64,000 nt of DNA from Micromonospora olivasterospora (GTDB lineage: Bacteria > Actinomycetota > Actinomycetes > Mycobacteriales > Micromonosporaceae), in assembly GCF_007830265.1 (NCBI RefSeq), contig NZ_VLKE01000001.1, positions 310,001 through 374,000 of the forward strand, given 5' to 3'. Position 1 is the stretch's first letter, and every line of letters starts with the position of its first letter. A model generated the notes under the pieces. The model saw only the letters and a list, made by a program, of their open reading frames with translations. It had not been told where the DNA came from and made no database searches. A program made the translations under genes and the position numbers. This document shows, piece after piece, positions 56,621-64,000 of the stretch.

Positions 56621-56700
56621 AGCTTCTCCACCGCCCGCACCATTAGGGCGAGCGCTGCGAACAGCGCCACCGTCAACACCACGAACACCACGTCAGACAC
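56617..56700 (-). CDS. Small membrane protein upstream of kdpF
   Basis: A 27-residue ORF from GTG 56700, preceded by GGGGAG at a good distance: [20 protein letters not shown] followed by VRAVEKL. It is one hydrophobic helix with a positively charged tail. It is translationally coupled to kdpF by a 4-base overlap, so it is very likely a real operon member and possibly an accessory Kdp subunit. I know of no assigned function. Confidence 0.7.
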   Translation of the reverse strand: MSDVVFVVLTVALFAALALMVRAVEKL

Positions 56701-56826
56701 GGCTGGCTCCCCTTACCGGCAATGAGTTCGTCACGACCGCCATCCGGTCGCGCCGGGCAATCAAAGCGCCTCAGGCGCTCGCCGGACAGGGCCGTTAACG
56801 CAACCATGACGCCGGCCGGTGGTTTC

Positions 56827-56845
56827 TTGACGCCCTTTTGACACC
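56827..56845. promoter_or_regulatory. Candidate KdpE direct repeat at the kdp/IS junction
   Basis: TTGACGCC and TTGACACC, 11 bp apart, about 127 bp upstream of the first kdp ORF. The last two bases belong to the end of the adjoining IS element, so the site is cut or recreated by the insertion. Confidence 0.45.
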
Positions 56846-58206
56846 AGGGCCCCGGCAAGGTGGCGGTATGACCGTTGTGGGCGTTTGGGTGCAGACGCTC
56901 CGGATCATGGTGGTATAGAGACGGGCGTGGCCTTTCGATGATCATCCAGGTGTCGAGTCTGGGAAGATCAAAGAGGACCACGCCCGTTGGGATCGTCATC
57001 GCTGATTGACGTGTTGGCCGTGCACGCGGACCGCCTGGACGAGTCGTTGCCGGCGCAGCGCCGGTCGAGCCTGGTCGCGGCGTTGAGTGCGGTGCCGGAC
57101 CGGCGAGATCCCCGCGGTGTCGTCCATGCGTTGCCTGGGGTCCTGGCCACGGCGGTCGCGGCGGTGCTGACCGGTGCCCGTTCCGCGGCGGCGGTCGCGG
57201 AGTGGGCCGCTGACGCGCCGCAGCAGGTCCTTGCTGAACTGGGCGTGTTCCGGGATCCGTTCACCGGGCTGTATCGGGCTCCGGACGAGTCCACGTTCCG
57301 GCGGGTCCTGGCCGGTGTCGATGCTGACGCCCTGGACGACACGGTCGGCCGGTGGGTCCTCGCGTGCCGGCCGGCGGCGGACACCGAGCGGCGGGTGTAC
57401 AGCGTGGACGGCAAGACCTTGCGAGGCAGCGGCCCGGCCGGCGCCCAGGTGCATCTGCTCGCGGTGCTGGACCAGCACACCGGGACGGTCCTGGGTCAGG
57501 TCGACGTCGACGGCAAGACAAACGAGTTGACCCGCTTCCGGCCGCTGCTGGGCCCGCTTGACCTGACCGCGGTGGTCATCACCGCCGACGCCATGCACAC
57601 CCAACGCGAGCATGCCCGCTGGCTGATCGACGACAAGAAGGCCGCCTACGTCTTCACCGTGAAGAAGAACCAGCCGCGCCTGTATCGCCAGCTCAAGACC
57701 CTGCCCTGGGCGAAGGTCCCGATCCAGGACGAGACCAGCACCCGCGGGCACGGTCGCTACGACATCCGCCGCCTGCAGGCAGTCACCTGCACCGGGCCAC
57801 TCGCCCTGGACTTCCCGCACGCCACCCAAGCACTACGGATCGTCGCCGACGACTGAGCCTGACCACCGGCCGCTGGTCCACCGTCACCGTCTACGCGATC
57901 ACCAACCTGAGCGCCGCCCAGGCCGGTCCCGCCGACCTAGCCGACTGGCTGCGTGGGCACTGGGCCATCGAAACTCTGCACCACATCCGCGACACCACCT
58001 ACGCCGAGGACGCCAGCCGCCTGCGCACCGGCAACTCACCCCGCGTCATGGCCACTTTGCGCAACACCGCGATCAGTCTGCTCCGACTGGCTGGCGTCAC
58101 CGCCATCGCCGCAGCCCTACACCACAACAGCCGAAACCCGCACCGGCCACTCCAACTACTCGGGATCACCTGAAACGGTCATATAGCTACCTTGCCCGAG
58201 CCCTGG
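56844..58206 (+). mobile_element. ISAs1-family insertion sequence, copy 1 (1,363 bp)
   Basis: Left end CCAGGGCCCCGGCAAGGT and right end (complement) CCAGGGCTCGGGCAAGGT form imperfect terminal inverted repeats that extend to about 33 bp (both reaching TATGACCGTT). The element contains one transposase gene. An inverted copy of the same length lies at 58,718-60,080. No flanking direct repeat is seen at either copy (left flank TTTTGACA, right flank GCCGCCTG here), so rearrangement after insertion is likely. Confidence 0.85.
56987..58173 (+). pseudogene. ISAs1-family transposase, frameshifted (copy 1)
   Basis: The first frame (to 57,856) has VPDRRDPRGVVHALPGVLA, the catalytic VYSVDGKTLRGS and [16 protein letters not shown], ending ALRIVADD. 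The second frame continues as [20 protein letters not shown], then [19 protein letters not shown] with the last catalytic Glu, ending LQLLGIT at 58173. A -1 shift near 57,845 joins them. Both copies in the window carry the same shift and no classic slippery run is present, so a shared inactivating change is likelier than programmed frameshifting. Confidence 0.85.
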
Positions 58207-58357
58207 GCCGCCTGGCCGCACTGCACCAACTCGTCCTCCAATCCCCGGCACCGGTCGTCGCCCAGGCCCTCGGCTTCCACCACACCACCACCCACCGCCA
58301 CCACGCCGCTGCCGGTGGAACCTGGAACCGCTACAGCCCTAGCCGCAACGCACTGTG
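58207..58357 (+). pseudogene. Tyrosine recombinase/integrase C-terminal fragment
   Basis: Directly after the IS end the frame reads GRLAALHQLVLQSPAPVVAQALGFHHTT, then GGTWNRYSPSRNAL and a stop at 58,357. This resembles the tail of actinobacterial phage-type integrases (LRELVLQAPAPVVAxALGF). All upstream parts are gone, replaced by the IS element. Confidence 0.55.
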
Positions 58358-58507
58358 ATCAGCGGACAGGGAATACAGGACAGTCGGATTACCGCACCCT
58401 GCCAGTCGGGCGGACCCTAAAGATCAACTAAATGATTCCGGTGACATGAGCGCTAGGAAACCCCTAAGGCCCGTGAAACTCAAGAACTAAAACTAAGGCA
58501 GAAGGTG

Positions 58508-58717
58508 TTAATCAAATGGCAACTCAAGACCTTGACCCGTTCCGGGTGGCGGTGGAGGGGGCGGCGGCGCCGCCTCCCGCCAATATTTCCCGACCGATTC
58601 TTGGGTGATCAGTTTGCCGGATAGTGTGGCTACCTCATCCTCGGTGTAGCGGTGGCCGTCGGGGGCGGTCTTACCCTGTAGTCCCTGTGCCCAGGCTTTC
58701 ACCCATGCGGCCATCCC
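58508..58717 (-). pseudogene. Fragment of an unrecognised gene cut by the second IS copy
   Basis: A minus-strand frame reads GMAAWVKAWAQGLQGKTAPDGHRYTEDEVATLSGKLITQESVGKYW, then an eight-proline run and GTGQGLELPFD before the stop. Its 5' end runs into the IS end at 58,718, which by chance supplies a start codon. I do not recognise the family. The spacer between this and the integrase tail (58,358-58,507) is less GC-rich and shows no gene. Confidence 0.4.
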
Positions 58718-60080
58718 CCAGGGCTCGGGCAAGGTAGCTATATGACCGTTTCAGGTGATCCCGAGTAGTTGGAGTGGCCGGTGCGGGTTTCGGCTGTTGT
58801 GGCGTAGGGCTGCGGCGATGGCGGTGACGCCAGCCAGTCGGAGCAGACTGATCGCGGTGTTGCGCAAAGTGGCCATGACGCGGGGTGAGTTGCCGGTGCG
58901 CAGGCGGCTGGCGTCCTCGGCGTAGGTGGTGTCGCGGATGTGGTGCAGAGTTTCGATGGCCCAGTGCCCACGCAGCCAGTCGGCTAGGTCGGCGGGACCG
59001 GCCTGGGCGGCGCTCAGGTTGGTGATCGCGTAGACGGTGACGGTGGACCAGCGGCCGGTGGTCAGGCTCAGTCGTCGGCGACGATCCGTAGTGCTTGGGT
59101 GGCGTGCGGGAAGTCCAGGGCGAGTGGCCCGGTGCAGGTGACTGCCTGCAGGCGGCGGATGTCGTAGCGACCGTGCCCGCGGGTGCTGGTCTCGTCCTGG
59201 ATCGGGACCTTCGCCCAGGGCAGGGTCTTGAGCTGGCGATACAGGCGCGGCTGGTTCTTCTTCACGGTGAAGACGTAGGCGGCCTTCTTGTCGTCGATCA
59301 GCCAGCGGGCATGCTCGCGTTGGGTGTGCATGGCGTCGGCGGTGATGACCACCGCGGTCAGGTCAAGCGGGCCCAGCAGCGGCCGGAAGCGGGTCAACTC
59401 GTTTGTCTTGCCGTCGACGTCGACCTGACCCAGGACCGTCCCGGTGTGCTGGTCCAGCACCGCGAGCAGATGCACCTGGGCGCCGGCCGGGCCGCTGCCT
59501 CGCAAGGTCTTGCCGTCCACGCTGTACACCCGCCGCTCGGTGTCCGCCGCCGGCCGGCACGCGAGGACCCACCGGCCGACCGTGTCGTCCAGGGCGTCAG
59601 CATCGACACCGGCCAGGACCCGCCGGAACGTGGACTCGTCCGGAGCCCGATACAGCCCGGTGAACGGATCCCGGAACACGCCCAGTTCAGCAAGGACCTG
59701 CTGCGGCGCGTCAGCGGCCCACTCCGCGACCGCCGCCGCGGAACGGGCACCGGTCAGCACCGCCGCGACCGCCGTGGCCAGGACCCCAGGCAACGCATGG
59801 ACGACACCGCGGGGATCTCGCCGGTCCGGCACCGCACTCAACGCCGCGACCAGGCTCGACCGGCGCTGCGCCGGCAACGACTCGTCCAGGCGGTCCGCGT
59901 GCACGGCCAACACGTCAATCAGCGATGATGATCCCAACGGGCGTGGTCCTCTTTGATCTTCCCAGACTCGACACCTGGATGATCATCGAAAGGCCACGCC
60001 CGTCTCTATACCACCATGATCCGGAGCGTCTGCACCCAAACGCCCACAACGGTCATACCGCCACCTTGCCGGGGCCCTGG
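58718..60080 (-). mobile_element. ISAs1-family insertion sequence, copy 2 (inverted, 1,363 bp)
   Basis: An inverted copy of the element at 56,844-58,206 with the same length and same ends. The two copies are apparently identical in their transposase reading frames, indicating recent duplication. They enclose 511 bp. Confidence 0.85.
58751..59937 (-). pseudogene. ISAs1-family transposase, frameshifted (copy 2)
   Basis: Same protein as copy 1, in the opposite direction, with the same break after ALRIVADD and the remaining C-terminal part ([19 protein letters not shown]) in another frame. One complete catalytic set would need frameshifting. Confidence 0.85.
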
Positions 60081-60199
60081 CCGATCGCCCAGGTGAGTGA
60101 ACGCGCGTTCGAGTTCCAGGCGCCCCATCAGGACGCCGTCTGACCCGCTCATTGGTGCACCCTTGTCTCACTCGAGCTGACGTTGGTTCGAGTGCACCG

Positions 60200-60391
60200 G
60201 TGACCGTCGGGCCATCGCCCAGCTCGCTCGACCTTCGAGGTCCAGCGTGAGTTCTGCGAGGCCCGGCGGCCCGGGACACCCCGACTGGCAACAGGGCTAT
60301 GCGCCATCGAGCGCCGCTCAATGAGCGACCGGCAGTGGTGTCCCGGAACCGCCAGGTGCTTCCCCACTGGTAGCGCAGCGGAGAGGCAACT
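60200..60391 (+). ncRNA. Candidate bridge RNA/leader of the IS110 element
   Basis: The gap between the ISAs1 end (60,080) and the IS110 transposase start has no gene. It contains a strong long-range stem, CCGGGACACC (60,271-60,280) with GGTGTCCCGG (60,337-60,346), enclosing about 56 nt with a smaller hairpin CGCTCA-A-TGAGCG (60,315-60,327). IS110-type elements are known to express a bridge RNA from the non-coding end upstream of the recombinase, with loops that pair to donor and target DNA. Boundaries and loop assignments are not established. Confidence 0.45.
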
Positions 60392-61636
60392 ATGAGTGTG
60401 ACCGACACCGCCGCGTCGGCGCGAGGGAACTCGGCCGGGGTGGACTGGGCCAAGGACGACTACGCGGTCTGCGTGGTCGACGCCGACGGTGAGCCGTTGG
60501 AGCGGCTGACGCTGAAATACACCAGGACCGGCCTGAGACGGCTGATCGACCTGCTCGACCGGCATCGGGTGGACGCGGTCGGCATCGAACGCCCGGACGG
60601 GCCGATCGTAGATGCGTTGCTGGCCGCCGAGGCGACCGTGTACGTGATCCCACCCTCGCAGGTCAAGGCACTGCGCCGACGGTACGGCTCGGCCGGGAAC
60701 AAGGACGACCGGTTCGACGCCTACGTCCTGGCCGACACCGTCCGCACCGACCGGCGCCGGCTGACCCCGCTCGTGCTGGACAGCGAGACAACCACCGGGC
60801 TGCGCAAGCTGTGCCGCGCTCGCAAAGACCTGGTCGCCCACCGCATCGCGGTCGCCAACCAGCTGCGCGCCCACCTGGCCACGGCGCTGCCGGCCACCGT
60901 CGAGCTGTTCAACGAGATCGACTCGTCGATCAGCCGGCAGTTCCTGACCCGGTTCACCACCCAGGACGCCCTGGACTGGCTGTCGCCCAAGCGCCTGGCC
61001 GCCTGGCTGAAGAGCGTGAGCTACTGCGGCCGCACCGACCCAGCCGTGCTGCACACCCGCATCAACGCCGCGCCTCGCGGCGCCACCGGCGACTACGGAC
61101 AGACCCTGGCCGGCATCACCCGCGCCTACCTCGCCACCCTGGCCGCCATCGTGGCCCAGATCGACACCCTGAACCAGCAGATCACCGAAGCCCTCGACCT
61201 GCACCCCGACCGGGACATCTTCACCAGCCTGCCCCGCTCCGGCACCGTCCGCGCCGCCCGGCTGCTCGCCGAGATCGGCGACGCCCGCGGCCGGTTCCCC
61301 ACCCCAGCGTCCCTGGCCTGCCTCGCCGGCGTCGCACCCTCGACCCGCGAATCCGGCAAAGTCCGCATCGTGACCTTCCGCTGGGCCGTGGACAAACAAC
61401 TGCGCGACGCCGTCTGCGACTTCGCCGGCGACAGCCGCCACGCCAACCCCTGGGCCGCCGACCTCTACCAACGAGCCCGAGCCCGCGGCCACGACCATCC
61501 CCACGCGGTCCGTATCCTGGCCCGCGCCTGGCTGGACATCATCTGGAAATGCTGGACCACCAACACCCCCTACGACCCGGACCGCCACCGAGCCCTCCAA
61601 CACCTGCTCAAACAAGATCATCAAGTGGCGGCTTGA
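60392..61636 (+). CDS. IS110-family transposase (DEDD recombinase)
   Basis: A full-length 414-residue IS110 recombinase. N-terminal RuvC-like domain: D18 in AGVDWAKDDYAV, E66 in VGIERPDG, and acidic residues D105-D109 in NKDDRFDAYVLAD, followed by KDLVAHRIAVANQLRAHL. The C-terminal domain has SLPRSGTVRAARLLAEIGD and CLAGVAPSTRESGK with the serine used in strand exchange. ATG 60392 follows GGAGAGG. The ORF is intact, so the element may be active. A C-terminal scrap of another IS110 transposase lies at 45,454. Confidence 0.93.
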   Translation: MSVTDTAASARGNSAGVDWAKDDYAVCVVDADGEPLERLTLKYTRTGLRRLIDLLDRHRVDAVGIERPDGPIVDALLAAEATVYVIPPSQVKALRRRYGSAGNKDDRFDAYVLADTVRTDRRRLTPLVLDSETTTGLRKLCRARKDLVAHRIAVANQLRAHLATALPATVELFNEIDSSISRQFLTRFTTQDALDWLSPKRLAAWLKSVSYCGRTDPAVLHTRINAAPRGATGDYGQTLAGITRAYLATLAAIVAQIDTLNQQITEALDLHPDRDIFTSLPRSGTVRAARLLAEIGDARGRFPTPASLACLAGVAPSTRESGKVRIVTFRWAVDKQLRDAVCDFAGDSRHANPWAADLYQRARARGHDHPHAVRILARAWLDIIWKCWTTNTPYDPDRHRALQHLLKQDHQVAA

Positions 61637-61872
61637 CACAGGGCAACTCACGCCGCAGCCAGGTCGTGAACGGACAGGTACACGCCATGCTTTCGGAATG
61701 CAGCCGGGGCCCATGCCAGGGCGTCGGCCCGGTGGATGGCCAGTTCGGCCGGGAACCACGCCCGGCGCAGCACACGTGCGTCGACCCATGCGGGCGGACC
61801 AAGATCCGCCTGAGCTAGCAAATGCTCCGCGACCGCGGCAAGCAGCGCGTCCCACCGCGGGTCCCCGGTTAG

Positions 61873-63252
61873 TACTGCAACGGCGGGTCGTGGCTTCGGC
61901 TGCTGATCGTTCGTTGACTGGTTGTGGTGGATGCGCAGTTGGTCGGGTCGTGGGATGCCGGGTTGGAGGAGTTGTTCTTCCGGTTCTCGCATCGGTTTAC
62001 TCGAGTGGAGCCGCGGCGGCGGGCGTGGGCGTATGTGCGGGGGTTGCTGGCGCCGTTGGAGCGGCGCAACGGCTGGACCCTCGCGGAGCAGGCTGGGCAT
62101 GTCTCGCCGGACGGGTTGCAGGGCATGTTGTGCAGCGCGGCGTGGGACCGGGACGCGGTCCGCGATGACGTACGCGACTACGTCGTGGAGCAGATCGGCG
62201 ATGCGGCCGGGGTGCTCGTCGCCGACGAGACCGGGTTCGTCAAGAAGGGCCGCGCCTCGGCGGGGGTCCAACGGCAGTATTCAGGCACGGCGGGCAAGAC
62301 GGAGAACTGCCAGATCGGCACGTTCCTGTGCTACGCCACGAGTCGGGGCCGGGCGTTGATCGACCGGGAGTTGTACCTGCCCAAGTCGTGGACCGGCGAC
62401 CGGGACCGGTGCCGAGCGGCGGCGATCCCGGATGAGGTCGAGTTCGCCACGAAGCCGCAGCAGGCTCGGGCCATGCTGGAGCGGGCGATCACCGCCGGGG
62501 TGCCGTTTTCGTGGTTCACCGCCGACGAGGCCTACGGGCAGAACCCCGGCCTGCGGGGCTGGCTGGAGGAGCAGGACATCGCGTATGTGATGGCCACCCG
62601 ATGCGACGACGAGGTGCCCTCCGGGTTGCATACCACCACCCGCGTCGATGAGCTGATCGCCAGAGTACGTGCGGGCGCGTGGCAGCGGCTGTCGTGCGGC
62701 GATGGCGCGCACGGACCACGCCGCTACGACTGGGCCCGGGTGCCGATCCGCCGCACCTTCGCCCACGGCCGCCGCGGCTGGGTCCTGGCCCGACGCTCGA
62801 TCAGCGACCCTAGCGACATCGCCTACTACGTCTGCTTCGGCCCCCGCGGCATCCGACTGCGGGAACTCGTGCGGGTCGCCGGTAGCCGTTGGTCGGTGGA
62901 GGAATCGTTCCAGACCGCGAAGAACGAGGTCGGCCTGGACCAGTACCAGGTCCGCCGCTACGACGCCTGGTACGGCCACATCACCCTGGCCATGGCCGCT
63001 GCCGCGTTCCTCGTCGTCACCCGCGCCCGCGAAGCCGCAAAGGGGGCACCACCGGCAGCGAGGGCAGCCTGATCCCGCTGAGCAGCAACGAGATCCGCCA
63101 CCTGTTCGCCCACCTCGTCCTGACCATCCGCCACCACGCCAGCCACATCCTGCACTGGTCCAACTTCCGCCGCCTACGCCAGGAACAAGCCCGAGCCGCC
63201 CACTACCGCAAACGACTCGAACCGCCATAAGTCACGACCCGCCGTTGCAGTA
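61873..63252 (+). mobile_element. IS701-family insertion sequence with TTAG target duplication
   Basis: The ends carry the inverted repeat TACTGCAACGGCGGGTCGTG (left, 61,873; right end complement the same). They are flanked by TTAG at 61,869-61,872 and 63,253-63,256. A 4-bp YTAR duplication is the known target preference of IS701. The 1,380-bp element carries one transposase gene. Confidence 0.92.
61924..63230 (+). CDS. IS701-family transposase (frame break near the C-terminus)
   Basis: The main frame (382 residues, to 63,072) has catalytic acidic residues in GVLVADETGFVKKG, SWFTADEAYGQN and SRWSVEESFQTAKNEVGLDQY. After REAAKG it leaves the family sequence; the continuation GGTTGSEGSLIPLSSNEIRHLFAHLVL lies in the -1 frame and ends at 63,230. 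The break is at an A3G5 run (AAAGGGGG, about 63,040). It may be a lost G (inactivation or sequence error) or a -1 slip site producing the full-length protein. The catalytic triad precedes the break. Confidence 0.85.
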
Positions 63253-63576
63253 TTAGGCCGGGCTCATCGCTTAACAGGTCAACCCTGGTTTCGGCGGGTT
63301 CCCAGCGGTACTCCTCGAGAAACTCCCATACGAGCTTCCAGCGAGTCTGGTCGGTGTCCGCGGAGACCAGATGGGTGGCCAGCCTGGCCAGACTCATCGG
63401 TTCGTAGCTGGTACCCATCGGGCAAGCCTCACCTTCGAGCGGACAGCTTCATCCGTTGCAGACTATCGCGGCGCCGCTCGCGAACACCGCAGAGGTGAGG
63501 TGGCGACGGGGCCCGATTTTCTTGCTGCACCCCTGCTCGGACCGTTCACTCACGCTGCGCTTACGGCATCGCTCTT

Positions 63577-63876
63577 GTGATCTTGGTGGAAGGCGGCGCA
63601 GTCTGTGGCGTTGCCGTGAACTTACAGGGGGTGCATGCGAGCGTGACTCTCAGTCAGATTGCGATCGAGAAGACGACGAAGCTGGTCGAGTTTCTCGCGG
63701 ACGTGACGGCCGCAGTCGAGCGGGACCCAGTGTGCGACATTCTGGAGGACCCAGACGCGCCTGATCCGGTCATTTGGCTCGATGCCCTGCCGCGGGGTAT
63801 TCAGTGGATGGCTAGCCTCGGGCCTTCGGTAAGGCCTGTCCGCATCGCGGATCTTGAAAGAGGAAGTGCCTTCTGA
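63577..63876 (+). CDS. Hypothetical protein, unrecognised
   Basis: A 99-residue open frame (ILVEGGAVCGVAVNLQGVHA, later QIAIEKTTKLVEFLADVTAAVERDPVCDILEDPDAPDPVIWLDALPRGIQWMASLGPSVRPVRIADL). Its composition is protein-like and no family is recognised. The ATTG start at 63577 has no clear ribosome site; it could begin further inside. The remaining bases to the window end show no gene. Confidence 0.35.
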   Translation: MILVEGGAVCGVAVNLQGVHASVTLSQIAIEKTTKLVEFLADVTAAVERDPVCDILEDPDAPDPVIWLDALPRGIQWMASLGPSVRPVRIADLERGSAF

Positions 63877-64000
63877 TCTGGGATGATCTGACTTGTCTAA
63901 GCCTCGATCCACCGACGCAGTTGAGGGCGATCGCTAGTTGATCATTCCGATGTTGAGTGGTTCGGGGGCGTGCGGGAGTTGCCGATCACGTGATCGGTTT

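Larger units (their letters stand above)
61648..63418 (-). pseudogene. Conserved small actinobacterial gene interrupted by IS701
   Basis: The 5' part (63,418 to 63,257) encodes MGTSYEPMSLARLATHLVSA through EEYRWEPAETRVDLLSDEPG. The 3' part (61,872 to 61,648) encodes TGDPRWDALLAAVAEHLLAQ through KHGVYLSVHDLAAA and a stop. Removing the IS and one TTAG copy gives an exact in-frame joint (SDEPGLTGDPRWD) and a 128-residue protein. The family is widespread in actinobacteria and without a firmly known role; an antitoxin or regulator has been my impression from its usual context, but nothing here proves it. The ancestral reading frame was intact at insertion. Confidence 0.85.

Noticed and set aside
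57840..57862. Programmed -1 frameshift in the ISAs1 transposase
   Set aside because: There is no slippery homopolymer or heptamer at the break, and the shared defect in both copies is explained by recent duplication of one damaged element.
56844..60080. Composite transposon with flanking target duplication
   Set aside because: Sequences outside the two ISAs1 copies (TTTTGACA and CCGATCGC) do not match, and the interior contains only truncated genes.
60183..60200. tRNA-like T-arm (GGTTCGAGTGCACC)
   Set aside because: No matching D-arm, anticodon stem or acceptor stem is found around it. It is part of the region before the IS110 gene.
61198..61450. Antisense minus-strand open frames within IS110 and IS701 as genes
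   Set aside because: They are frame shadows of the transposases in GC-rich DNA and carry no recognisable motif.
1..64000. CRISPR arrays, rRNA or tRNA genes
   Set aside because: No regularly spaced repeats and no convincing rRNA or cloverleaf sequence were seen on either strand.

Overview
The window comes from a high-GC actinobacterium (Actinomycetota). GC-rich third codon positions, GTG and TTG starts, many ATGA start/stop overlaps, an actinobacterial kdp locus and IS110/IS701/ISAs1/IS630 transposases all fit. The genus cannot be fixed from the sequence alone.

Positions 1-45,350 hold a large catabolic cluster for an aromatic acid or other cyclic acid that appears to be handled partly as CoA esters. 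Its parts are: a lower meta-cleavage module (2-hydroxypentadienoate hydratase, acylating acetaldehyde dehydrogenase, 4-hydroxy-2-oxovalerate aldolase); a complete ring-hydroxylating dioxygenase (reductase, Rieske ferredoxin, alpha and beta subunits); a LigB-type extradiol dioxygenase; a C-C bond hydrolase; two acyl-CoA synthetases; a class III CoA-transferase; eight acyl-CoA dehydrogenases (six of them in three tandem pairs); enoyl-CoA hydratases; short-chain dehydrogenases; a thiolase; two phosphotransferase/acyl-CoA dehydrogenase couples; an amidohydrolase; and a branched-chain-amino-acid-type ABC importer. The substrate is not identifiable by reading, but the set supports uptake, CoA activation, side-chain beta-oxidation, ring dihydroxylation, meta cleavage, and final release of acetyl-CoA and pyruvate. 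One IclR and one TetR regulator are intact; a second copy of each is decayed.

The main discovery is a recurrent 17-bp inverted repeat, approximately GTTCNG-N5-CGGAAC. I find 14 copies, nearly all in promoter positions in front of the catabolic transcription units. Five lie 41-43 nt and three lie 64-68 nt before the start codon. This ties the scattered operons into one regulon, probably of the IclR protein. It also indicates that the apparent CoA-transferase/beta-subunit fusion contains a promoter rather than being a real fusion protein.

The cluster shows decay and rearrangement: a second aldolase copy, a MaoC dehydratase, an enoyl-CoA hydratase, a TetR gene and an IclR gene are all frameshifted, and IS630 and group II intron remnants lie between operons. 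Some single-base shifts could be sequence errors.

Positions 45,450-56,845 carry an IS110 remnant, a split-barrel nitroreductase-like protein, an APC permease and the potassium-uptake operon (small ORF, kdpF, A, B, C, D, E). A paired TTGACGCC-like direct repeat lies upstream of both kdp and the APC permease; the kdp copy abuts an insertion sequence.

Positions 56,844-63,418 are an insertion-sequence island: two 1,363-bp ISAs1-type elements in inverted orientation around a 511-bp scrap containing an integrase tail; an IS110 element with a structured leader that may be its bridge RNA; and an IS701 element inserted with a perfect TTAG duplication into a small gene that can be rebuilt exactly.
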